From Gemmatimonadota bacterium (lineage in GTDB: Bacteria > Gemmatimonadota > Gemmatimonadetes > Gemmatimonadales > Gemmatimonadaceae): 5,667 nt of DNA. The stretch is from NCBI GenBank assembly GCA_028287225.1, contig JAQBPZ010000175.1, positions 1-5,667 of the forward strand, read 5' to 3'. The translations under genes and the position numbers were made by a program. Of the stretch, positions 1 through 5,667 are shown one piece after another (position 1 is the first letter of the stretch; the number at the start of each line of letters is the position of its first letter). The notes beneath the pieces were generated by a model. That model saw only the letters and a program-made list of their open reading frames with translations. It did not search any database and was not told the DNA's origin.

Positions 1-130
1 CGGCGGCACCGGCGCGCTGCATGAGCGCGCGCGACGGGATGCCCGCGGCAATCGCGCTCGCGTCGCACGCGGACGCACCCGCGGCGTCGACGACGGCGAC
101 CTGGTGCGACGCGGGGGTGGGTGCGCTCAC
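1..130 (-). CDS. nnrE: NAD(P)H-hydrate epimerase (YjeF N-terminal domain), N-terminal fragment
   Basis: Only the first 43 codons are present; the gene continues past the window start. The family epimerises the damaged cofactors NADHX and NADPHX in the cytoplasm, and is often fused to the ADP-dependent dehydratase (NnrD); the fragment cannot show whether a fusion exists here. Recognition rests on the first helix of the YjeF_N fold: VVDAAGASACDASAI followed by AAGIPSRALMQRAGAA, matching the family pattern of an Asp-containing helix, then 'GIP', then 'LMxxAG'. I chose the GTG at 130 because it is the only ATG or GTG in frame between the preceding gene's stop and this motif. No Shine-Dalgarno sequence is visible before it. 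It starts 31 nt after the zinc-ribbon stop, so it is probably the third gene of one operon. The family call is fairly firm, the start less so. Confidence 0.72.
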   Translation of the reverse strand, partial: MSAPTPASHQVAVVDAAGASACDASAIAAGIPSRALMQRAGAA

Positions 131-161
131 CGGCGGCAGCGCGAGGAGGTTGGCAGGCGCG

Positions 162-359
162 CTACTTCAGCGACGCGCCGACGGACTTCCCGTATCCGAG
201 CTCGCCGTTGTCGATGCGGACGTTGAACCCGCACTCGGCGTTGCTGCAGACCCATGCCTTGAACATGATGGGCGCTCCGTCGCGGCCGTAGTCGCTGAGC
301 GGGAGGAGCACCCCCGCCGAGCATTTCCGGCAGGTGGGCAGCTCGGAGGGCAGGGTCAT
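162..359 (-). CDS. small zinc-ribbon protein of unknown function
   Basis: A 65-residue protein with two cysteine pairs: C10-x2-C13 (CRKC) and C38-x4-C43 (CSNAEC), separated by 24 residues. This is the layout of a four-cysteine zinc ribbon, with the second knuckle followed by GFNVRIDNGELGYGKS. There is no signal peptide or membrane segment, so it should be cytoplasmic. I chose the ATG at 359 because it lies just upstream of the first CxxC and 22 nt after the preceding gene's stop; the open frame extends to 449, but that part overlaps the preceding gene and looks non-coding. The ribosome site is weak (GGA about 6 nt upstream). It sits between a Minf_1886-type gene and a YjeF-type gene in the same direction, probably in one operon. 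Zinc binding is inferred from the cysteines. The partner (nucleic acid or protein) cannot be told. Confidence 0.72.
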   Translation of the reverse strand: MTLPSELPTCRKCSAGVLLPLSDYGRDGAPIMFKAWVCSNAECGFNVRIDNGELGYGKSVGASLK

Positions 360-381
360 GCGAGGTCCGTTGCTGGCGTGG

Positions 382-765
382 TCAGACGAACTGCGCGCAC
401 CAGGGGTAGTCGCGTGCGAACGCCTGGTCGAAGTCGAACACCTCGGCAAACTCCTCGCGCGAATCGTTCGCCTGGCTCATGAGCAGCTCCAGCTCCACGA
501 GCGTGAAGACGACGTCGCCGATGTCCGAGGAGCGGCGGATCCCCCAGTGCTCCAGCACCAGGCCCGCCATCACCCCATAGCGCTCCAGGGCGAGGTCGCG
601 GCACGCGAGGGCCAGCTCGCGGCCCGAGATGTGACGACGCTCCGGGAGCCGCTGCTGGCAGAACTCCAGCGCGCCGAGCACGAAGAGATACGCGCGCTCG
701 TCGAACCGCTGCTCACGCAGGCGGATCCGGTCCATGATCCCGTCACGGAATGCTAGCTCGGGCAC
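382..765 (-). CDS. Minf_1886 family protein (conserved hypothetical)
   Basis: A 127-residue protein matching the pattern of the uncharacterised Minf_1886 family, known mainly from Planctomycetes, Verrucomicrobia and Gemmatimonadota. Visible family blocks are ERAYLFVLGALEF (23-35), RHISGREL (44-51), LEHWGI (71-76), DIGDVVFTLVE (81-91), SREEF (102-106) and DFDQAF (111-116). The composition is soluble and mostly helical, without signal peptide or membrane segment. No catalytic residues are known to me, so I give no function. The start is GTG at 765: the sequence GAGGAG lies 12 nt upstream, somewhat far, and FRDGIMDRIR before the next ATG (codon 11) looks like genuine protein. The ATG at 735 is the alternative start. 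It is the first gene after the glyA gap, has a candidate promoter of its own at 810-838, and is followed after 22 nt by the zinc-ribbon gene. Confidence 0.82.
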   Translation of the reverse strand: MPELAFRDGIMDRIRLREQRFDERAYLFVLGALEFCQQRLPERRHISGRELALACRDLALERYGVMAGLVLEHWGIRRSSDIGDVVFTLVELELLMSQANDSREEFAEVFDFDQAFARDYPWCAQFV

Positions 766-777
766 TGGCGACTACGA

Positions 778-783
778 CTCCTC
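778..783 (-). promoter_or_regulatory. candidate ribosome binding site of the Minf_1886-type gene
   Basis: GAGGAG on the minus strand, ending 12 nt before the GTG at 765. The spacing is longer than the usual 5-9 nt, but no better site exists. It favours GTG at 765 over the in-frame ATG at 735, which has only a poorly placed GGG 3 nt upstream. Confidence 0.45.
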
Positions 784-809
784 ACGAGTGATGACTGACG
801 ACCCACTGG

Positions 810-838
810 ATAATGGGCCTTTGCGATCGAACCGACAA
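810..838 (-). promoter_or_regulatory. candidate sigma70-type promoter for the Minf_1886 / zinc-ribbon / nnrE operon
   Basis: Reading the minus strand, TTGTCG (838-833) is followed after exactly 17 nt by CATTAT (815-810). Each hexamer matches the consensus at 4 of 6 positions. Transcription would start near 803, leaving a leader of about 38 nt that contains the GAGGAG. It lies between palindromic element 1 and the gene, where a promoter would be expected if the element ends the glyA transcript. Two 4/6 hexamers can arise by chance, so this is only a candidate. Confidence 0.4.
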
Positions 839-849
839 GGGATTGGCCT

Positions 850-937
850 TGAACGGCGTTGGCGGTTTGCGGTTCGCGGTTTGCGGTCGGGCCTCGGGAC
901 GCTCTTACCGCCAACCGCAAACTGCCAACGCCGTTCA
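850..937. repeat. palindromic intergenic element 1 (heptamer arms, GCGGTT words)
   Basis: Arms 850-880 and 907-937 are inverted repeats. The outer 25 positions (850-874 with 937-913) match at 24; after one mismatch (875/912) a further 5 bp pair (876-880 with 911-907). The loop is 26 nt. The left arm is four tandem 7-mers at 861-888: GGCGGTT, TGCGGTT, CGCGGTT, TGCGGTC. The right arm carries three inverted 7-mers. The glyA stop codon (937-935) lies inside the outer end of the stem. As RNA this would be a very stable hairpin able to terminate or protect the glyA transcript, but no U-run follows on either strand, so it is not a classical intrinsic terminator. The centre holds GCCTCGGGACGC (891-902), which recurs in element 2. 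It is larger and more regular than a normal terminator, so a dispersed repeat family is the better label. Confidence 0.85.
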
Positions 938-2215
938 GGGCTTCGGGTACAGCGGGAACTTTCCGGCCAGCGCCTTCACCTCGCCCTTCACCTGCTCCGC
1001 CACGCCGGCGTCGTCGGCGCGGGTGAGCACCCGGTCGATGAGCCGCGCGATCTGATCCATCTCGGACGTCCCCATGCCGCGGGTGGTCACAGCGGGAGTG
1101 CCGATCCGGATGCCGCTGGTCACGAACGGGGACTGCGTCTCCTTCGGCACGGTGTTCTTGTTCACCGTGATGCCGGCCAGGTCGAGGGCCTTCTCCGCCA
1201 CCTTGCCCGTGAGCCCCTTGTTGCGGAGGTCGATGAGCATCAGGTGGTTGTCGGTGCCGCCCGACACGAGCTGGTAGTCCAGGGCGACGAACGCCTTGGC
1301 GAGCGCCTTCGCGTTCGCGACCACCTGCGTGCAGTACTCGGTGAAGGCCGGCTCCAGCGCCTCCTTGAACGCCACCGCCTTCGCGGCGATCACGTGCTCC
1401 AGGGGGCCGCCCTGCGTGCCGGGGAACATCGCCTTGTTGACGGCGGCGGCATGCTGCGCCTTGCAGAGGATCATCCCCCCGCGCGGGCCGCGCAGCGTCT
1501 TGTGCGTGGTGGTGGTGACGACGTCGGCGTGCGGCACCGGCGAGGGATACAGCCCCGTGGCCGACAATCCGGCGAAGTGCGCCATGTCCACCATGAAGAT
1601 GGCGCTCACCTCCTTCGCGATCTCGGCGAAGGCGGCGAAGTCCACCGTGCGCGGGTACGCGCTGTAGCCGGCGATGATCATCTTGGGCCGGTGGGCCAGC
1701 GCCTGCGACCGTACGGCATCCATGTCGATGTAGCCGGCGTCGGTGAGTCCGTACGAGACGGCCTTGTAGAGCAGGCCCGAGAAGTTGACCGGCGAGCCGT
1801 GCGTCAGGTGGCCGCCCTGCGACAGGTCCATGCCGAGGAAGGTGTCGCCGGGCTTGAGAAAGGCGAGGAACACGGCGGCATTCGCCTGCGCGCCCGAGTG
1901 CGGCTGCACGTTCGCGTGCTCCGCCCCGAAGAGCTGCTTCGCGCGGTCGATGGCGAGCTGCTCCACCTTGTCCACCACCTCGCACCCGCCGTAGTACCGC
2001 TTGCCCGGCAGCCCCTCGGCGTACTTGTTCGTGAGAGGCGAGCCCATGGCCTCCATCACGGCCGGCGAGACGAAGTTCTCGCTCGCGATGAGCTCCAGCC
2101 CATCGCGCTGGCGGACGATCTCCTCCTCGATCAGGTGCGCGATCTCGGGATCGCCGGCGCGCAGCGCATCGCCGGGAGGACAACGGTTCCAATCGGCCCA
2201 GGACGACGACGACAT
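935..2215 (-). CDS. glyA: serine hydroxymethyltransferase
   Basis: A PLP-dependent cytoplasmic enzyme that interconverts serine plus tetrahydrofolate with glycine plus 5,10-methylenetetrahydrofolate, the main entry of one-carbon units. The 426 residues fit the usual bacterial length. Visible motifs: LELIASENFVS (40-50), YAEGLPGKRYYGG (65-77), NVQPHSGAQAN (102-112), MVDMAHFAGL (208-217), the PLP site TTTTHKTLRGPRGG with Lys239 as the Schiff-base lysine, and FPGTQGGP (264-271). The start is ATG at 2215, whose A is also the last base of the rpiB stop (TGATG). A strong GAGGAG sits 8 nt upstream, within the rpiB end. The extra N-terminal stretch before the conserved core (about 20 residues, SSSSWADWN and onward) is slightly long but not unusual. 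The stop codon lies within palindromic element 1. All active-site motifs appear intact. Confidence 0.98.
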   Translation of the reverse strand: MSSSSWADWNRCPPGDALRAGDPEIAHLIEEEIVRQRDGLELIASENFVSPAVMEAMGSPLTNKYAEGLPGKRYYGGCEVVDKVEQLAIDRAKQLFGAEHANVQPHSGAQANAAVFLAFLKPGDTFLGMDLSQGGHLTHGSPVNFSGLLYKAVSYGLTDAGYIDMDAVRSQALAHRPKMIIAGYSAYPRTVDFAAFAEIAKEVSAIFMVDMAHFAGLSATGLYPSPVPHADVVTTTTHKTLRGPRGGMILCKAQHAAAVNKAMFPGTQGGPLEHVIAAKAVAFKEALEPAFTEYCTQVVANAKALAKAFVALDYQLVSGGTDNHLMLIDLRNKGLTGKVAEKALDLAGITVNKNTVPKETQSPFVTSGIRIGTPAVTTRGMGTSEMDQIARLIDRVLTRADDAGVAEQVKGEVKALAGKFPLYPKP

Positions 2216-2682
2216 CAGCGGTGCTCCTCGGTTGAGTTCTGCGAACGCTCGATCTTCTCCACGCGCCGCGCGTGACGGCCGCCGGCGAAGGGGGTATCGA
2301 GCCAGGCCTGCAGGATCGCCTTCCCCTCCACCTCGCCGACGAACCGCGCGGGAAGGACCAGCACGTTGGCGTCGTTGTGCTCGCGCGCGAGCGCGGCGAT
2401 CTCCGGCGCCCAGGCGACGGCCGCACGCACGTGCGGATAGCGGTTGGCGGTGTACGACATGCCGAGCCCCGTACCGCACAGCAGCACGCCACGCTCCGAT
2501 TCGCCGCTCGACACCCGCTCGGCGAGCGCGTGGGCGAAGTCGGCGTAGTCCACCGAGCGCTCGTCGTTCGGGCCGAGATCCTCGACGCTGTATCCGAGCG
2601 CGGCGAGCTGCGCCTCGAGCTTCTCCTTCAGCTCGAAGCCGGCATGGTCGGAGGCGATGAGGATCTTGCGGGAATGCGACAT
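2215..2682 (-). CDS. rpiB: ribose 5-phosphate isomerase B (RpiB/LacAB family)
   Basis: A 155-residue cytoplasmic isomerase converting ribose 5-phosphate to ribulose 5-phosphate in the non-oxidative pentose phosphate pathway. Motifs line up along its length: IASDHAGFELK (9-19, with Asp12 and His13), LCGTGLGMS (68-76) with Cys69 at the place of the catalytic base cysteine of E. coli RpiB, REHNDANVL (100-108) with His102, and GGRHARRV (134-141) supplying phosphate-binding Arg/His. Length is normal. The ATG at 2682 begins exactly at the first beta strand; the open frame runs further upstream, but that part is translated repeat element. No clear Shine-Dalgarno sequence precedes it. It overlaps glyA by one base and so is probably translationally coupled to it. 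A LacA/LacB role is unlikely, given a single copy beside glyA. Confidence 0.95.
   Translation of the reverse strand: MSHSRKILIASDHAGFELKEKLEAQLAALGYSVEDLGPNDERSVDYADFAHALAERVSSGESERGVLLCGTGLGMSYTANRYPHVRAAVAWAPEIAALAREHNDANVLVLPARFVGEVEGKAILQAWLDTPFAGGRHARRVEKIERSQNSTEEHR
2224..2229 (-). promoter_or_regulatory. glyA ribosome binding site inside the rpiB 3' end
   Basis: GAGGAG on the minus strand, 8 nt before the glyA ATG. Because it lies within the last codons of rpiB, and stop and start share a base (TGATG, 2217-2213), reinitiation or coupled translation from rpiB to glyA is expected. Confidence 0.8.
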
Positions 2683-2707
2683 GGCTGGCGGATGGGTTTT
2701 CAGTTGA

Positions 2708-2821
2708 CGGTTTGTCGGTTCACGGTTTGTCGGTTTCCAGTTTGTCGGTTCTCGGCCTGCCTCGGGACGCAGGGGCTGCCGGGGCTGGCCGGAAACTGAC
2801 AAACCGTAAACCGACAAACGG
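2708..2821. repeat. palindromic intergenic element 2 (15-nt tandem units, CGGTTTGT words)
   Basis: Arms 2708-2738 and 2791-2821 are inverted repeats matching at 28 of 31 positions, with a 52-nt centre. The left side is three tandem 15-nt units (2708-2722, 2723-2737, 2738-2752), each an 8-mer of the form C(G/A)GTTTGT plus a 7-mer starting CGGTT. The third unit is in the loop. The centre contains a small hairpin, CCTGC (2756-2760) with GCAGG (2769-2773), enclosing much of the 12-nt core GCCTCGGGACGC (2759-2770) shared with element 1. The element fills most of the gap between leucine dehydrogenase and rpiB. There is no transposase and no U-run typical of an intrinsic terminator. Possible roles are transcript end, mRNA stabiliser or non-autonomous mobile repeat; the sequence alone does not decide. 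Confidence 0.85.
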
Positions 2822-2831
2822 GATGTTTTCT

Positions 2832-2846
2832 GTCCTACAGTCCTAC
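2832..2846. repeat. short direct repeat GTCCTAC x2
   Basis: GTCCTAC at 2832-2838 and again at 2840-2846, an 8-nt period (GTAGGACT on the minus strand). It lies just after the leucine dehydrogenase stop and just outside element 2. Two copies are little evidence, but the word length resembles that of the neighbouring repeat elements. Confidence 0.45.
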
Positions 2847-2856
2847 CCTCCAACCG

Positions 2857-3930
2857 TCACTTGTTCGGCCACTGCGGCCAGGTGCGCACCATGCTGCCCA
2901 CTGCCTCGATGCGCTGCTCGGCCAGGCGGTCCGCGGCCACGTACGTGGGGATCTTCTGGTCCTTCGCGATCTTGTAGACCTTCAGGATGGTGTCGTAGAT
3001 CTCGTCGGCCTTGCGGAAGGCGCGCGCCGAGTCCCAGCCCGCGAGCTCCGAGTAGACGTTGATCACGCCGCCGGCATTCGCCACGTAGTCGGGGGCGTAC
3101 AGGATCCCGCGCTCCTCCAGGGCGACGCCGTGCGTCTCCGCGTCGAGCAGGACGTTGTTCGCGGCGCCGTTCACGACCTCCACCTTGAGCTGCGGGATGG
3201 TCTTGTCGTTGATGATCGCCCCGAGGGCGCACGGCGCGAAGATGTCCGCCTGCACGCCGTAGATCTCGTCGGGGCCGACGGCCTTCGCCCCGAACTCGTT
3301 GACGACCTGCTTCACCCGCTCCTGGTCGATGTCGGTGACGACGAGCTTCGCGCCGGCGCCGTGCAGCTCCTTCGAGAGGTAGTAGCCGACGTGGCCGCAC
3401 CCCTGGACGCTCACCGTGCGTCCGCTCAGGTCGTCCGAGCCCCAGCGTGCCTTCGCCGACGCCTGGATGGAGCGGAACACGCCGTGCGCCGTGACCGGGG
3501 ACGGATCGCCCGAGCGGCCGGCGAGCCCGGAGACGTTCTTCGTCTCCATGTGCACGAAGTCCATGTCCGCGGTGCTCGTGCCGACGTCCTCCGCGGTGAT
3601 GTAGCGGCCGCCGAGGGACTCCACGAAGCGGCCGTGCGCGCGGAAGATCATCTCGCGGTCGGCCGTCCGGTTGTTGCCGATGATGACCGACTTGCCGCCG
3701 CCGAGGTTCAGCCCCGCCACGGCGTTCTTGTAGGTCATGCCGCGCGCGAGGCGCAGCGCGTCGATGATCGCCTCCTCGTCGCTGGCGTACTGCCAGAACC
3801 GGGTGCCCCCGAGGGCCGGGCCGAGCGTGGTGCTGTGGATCGCGATGATGCCGCGATATCCGGCGCTCGTGTCGTTGCAGATCACGAGCTGTTCGTGCCC
3901 CATCCCGGCGATCGTGTCGAAGAGCTTCAT
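2857..3930 (-). CDS. ldh: leucine dehydrogenase (Glu/Leu/Phe/Val dehydrogenase family)
   Basis: Oxidatively deaminates leucine (also valine and isoleucine) to the 2-oxoacid and ammonia with NAD+, in the cytoplasm. The 357 residues and near-colinear motifs fit Bacillus leucine dehydrogenase: TTLGPALGGTR (34-44), RGMTYKNAVAGLNLGGGKSVIIG (63-85) with the substrate-binding Lys68 and catalytic Lys80, ITAEDVGT (111-118) with Asp115, Rossmann loop QGCGHVG (176-182) with Asp200 ending the second strand, FAPCALG (231-237), and YVANAGGVINV (282-292). Pocket positions known from the Bacillus enzyme as Leu40, Ala113 and two valines of the GGVINV block are all retained, which favours leucine over phenylalanine or glutamate. 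ATG at 3930 has only a weak ribosome site. It follows the acyl-CoA dehydrogenase by 34 nt, suggesting one transcript. The symbol bcd is also used for this enzyme. Confidence 0.93.
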   Translation of the reverse strand: MKLFDTIAGMGHEQLVICNDTSAGYRGIIAIHSTTLGPALGGTRFWQYASDEEAIIDALRLARGMTYKNAVAGLNLGGGKSVIIGNNRTADREMIFRAHGRFVESLGGRYITAEDVGTSTADMDFVHMETKNVSGLAGRSGDPSPVTAHGVFRSIQASAKARWGSDDLSGRTVSVQGCGHVGYYLSKELHGAGAKLVVTDIDQERVKQVVNEFGAKAVGPDEIYGVQADIFAPCALGAIINDKTIPQLKVEVVNGAANNVLLDAETHGVALEERGILYAPDYVANAGGVINVYSELAGWDSARAFRKADEIYDTILKVYKIAKDQKIPTYVAADRLAEQRIEAVGSMVRTWPQWPNK

Positions 3931-3964
3931 GTTCTCGAAGTGGTTGGTTGAAGGACTGGCGACG

Positions 3965-5137
<1,173 letters not shown>

Positions 5138-5149
5138 GAGAACGGAATT

Positions 5150-5226
5150 AGGGATTGGGGATTAGGAACAGTGACCTGGAAAGGAAGGAGCGCCTCGCGG
5201 TGCGCTTCTCCCAATCCCTCATCCCT
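5150..5226. repeat. palindromic intergenic element 3 (GGGATTR heptamers)
   Basis: Arms 5150-5167 and 5209-5226 are inverted repeats matching at 15 of 18 positions, around a 41-nt centre. The left arm reads as 7-mers GGAATTA, GGGATTG, GGGATTA (5144-5164); the right arm gives GGGATGA and GGGATTG on the opposite strand. The centre has an inner hairpin, AGCGC (5189-5193) with GCGCT (5202-5206). It contains GCCTCG, the first six bases of the core shared by elements 1 and 2. The element occupies nearly the whole gap between the two CoA dehydrogenase genes and reaches within 12 nt of the downstream TTG start. Its architecture is that of elements 1 and 2, with different words and weaker symmetry. Confidence 0.72.
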
Positions 5227-5233
5227 GATCTCG

Positions 5234-5667
5234 TCAATAAGTATAGAAGCCGCGCCCGGACTTCCGGCCATGCCACCCCGCGGCGACGTACTTTCGCAGG
5301 AGCGGACAGGGGCGGTACTTGGGGTCGCCGAGGCCGTCGTGCAGGACCTCGAGGATGGCCAGGCAGGTGTCCAGCCCGATCAGGTCCGCGAGCGCCAGCG
5401 GTCCCATCGGGTGGTTCATGCCGAGCTTCATCACCTGGTCGATGGCCTCGGGCTGGCCCACGCCTTCCATGACGCAGTACACCGCCTCGTTGATCATCGG
5501 CATCAGGATCCGGTTGGCCACGAAGCCCGGGAAGTCGTTCACCTCCACCGGCGTCTTGCCCACCGCCCGGCTCCACGCCGTGACGCGCTGCGTGGTCTCG
5601 TCCGACGTCGCGAGGCCGCGGATGATCTCCACGAGCTGCATCACCGGCACGGGATTCATGAAGTGCA
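5234..5667 (-). CDS. 3-hydroxybutyryl-CoA dehydrogenase, C-terminal part (5' end outside window)
   Basis: The last 143 codons of an NAD-dependent 3-hydroxyacyl-CoA dehydrogenase, which oxidises 3-hydroxybutyryl-CoA to acetoacetyl-CoA (or the reverse) in the cytoplasm. The fragment opens with HFMNPVPVMQLVEIIRG, holding the catalytic His of the H-F-x-N-P motif and its partner Glu. Next come the linker VNDFPGFVANRILMPMINEA and the dimerising C-terminal domain with HPMGPLALADLIGLD and the terminal block RKSGRGFYTY, where the single-domain enzymes normally end. The frame is open to the window edge, so the Met within HFMNP is internal and not the start; the N-terminal NAD-binding domain lies outside. 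A stand-alone 3HCDH rather than a FadB-type fusion is indicated by the stop right after FYTY. It is probably transcribed with the acyl-CoA dehydrogenase 97 nt downstream. The names hbd and paaH are both used for such genes. Confidence 0.93.
   Translation of the reverse strand, partial: HFMNPVPVMQLVEIIRGLATSDETTQRVTAWSRAVGKTPVEVNDFPGFVANRILMPMINEAVYCVMEGVGQPEAIDQVMKLGMNHPMGPLALADLIGLDTCLAILEVLHDGLGDPKYRPCPLLRKYVAAGWHGRKSGRGFYTY

Noticed and set aside
21..482. Plus-strand open frame of 153 codons at the window start, with AGGAGG upstream of its middle part
   Set aside because: It overlaps three minus-strand genes with recognisable motifs; the AGGAGG at 144-149 is the complement of CCTCCT in the gap and has no well-placed start.
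850..937. Calling element 1 an intrinsic terminator
   Set aside because: The stem is strong, but no U-run follows on either strand, and the tandem heptamer arms and shared core are not explained by that label.
734..2275. Plus-strand open frame of 513 codons opposite glyA
   Set aside because: It is rich in Arg, His, Gly and Val without any recognisable domain and lies antisense to an intact glyA. Long antisense frames are common in high-GC genes.
753..2492. Minus-strand open frame of 579 codons overlapping rpiB and glyA
   Set aside because: It is in another frame of the same strand, is rich in Arg, Gly and Ala, and overlaps two genes with intact family motifs.
2683..2853. N-terminal extension of rpiB containing EPTNWKPTNREPTNR-like repeats
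   Set aside because: The repeats are the translation of the 15-nt DNA units of element 2, whose length is a multiple of three. The RpiB fold starts at Met 2682.
3130..3951. Plus-strand open frame of 273 codons opposite leucine dehydrogenase
   Set aside because: No family resemblance, composition typical of an antisense shadow, and the minus strand encodes a complete enzyme.

Overview
The window is high-GC bacterial chromosomal DNA. Eight genes lie head to tail on the minus strand, and no convincing gene is on the plus strand. The protein set (a Minf_1886-type protein, leucine dehydrogenase, a CoA oxidation pair) and the repeat-filled gaps suggest Gemmatimonadota or a related environmental phylum. 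This assignment is inference, because there is no rRNA or other marker gene here.

Layout in direction of transcription (high to low coordinates): (1) the C-terminal part of a 3-hydroxybutyryl-CoA dehydrogenase, cut by the window edge; a 97-nt gap filled by palindromic repeat element 3; a complete short-chain-type acyl-CoA dehydrogenase; and, 34 nt on, leucine dehydrogenase. This block looks catabolic: amino-acid deamination plus two beta-oxidation steps. (2) A 174-nt gap holding palindromic element 2, then rpiB and glyA, which overlap by one base (TGATG). They serve the pentose phosphate and one-carbon pathways. (3) A 169-nt gap holding palindromic element 1 and a candidate promoter, then an uncharacterised Minf_1886-family protein, a 65-residue zinc-ribbon protein and the first 43 codons of an NAD(P)H-hydrate epimerase (YjeF/NnrE type) that runs off the window start.

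The genes themselves are ordinary. The least explained feature is the set of three intergenic elements. Each is built from tandem words of about 7 nt (GCGGTTT-like, CGGTTTGT-like, GGGATTR), followed by a GC-rich centre and the inverted complement of the same words. Elements 1 and 2 share an exact 12-nt centre, GCCTCGGGACGC, although their arms differ. No stretch over 300 nt lacks a gene, and I saw no tRNA, rRNA, CRISPR array, transposase or prophage gene.
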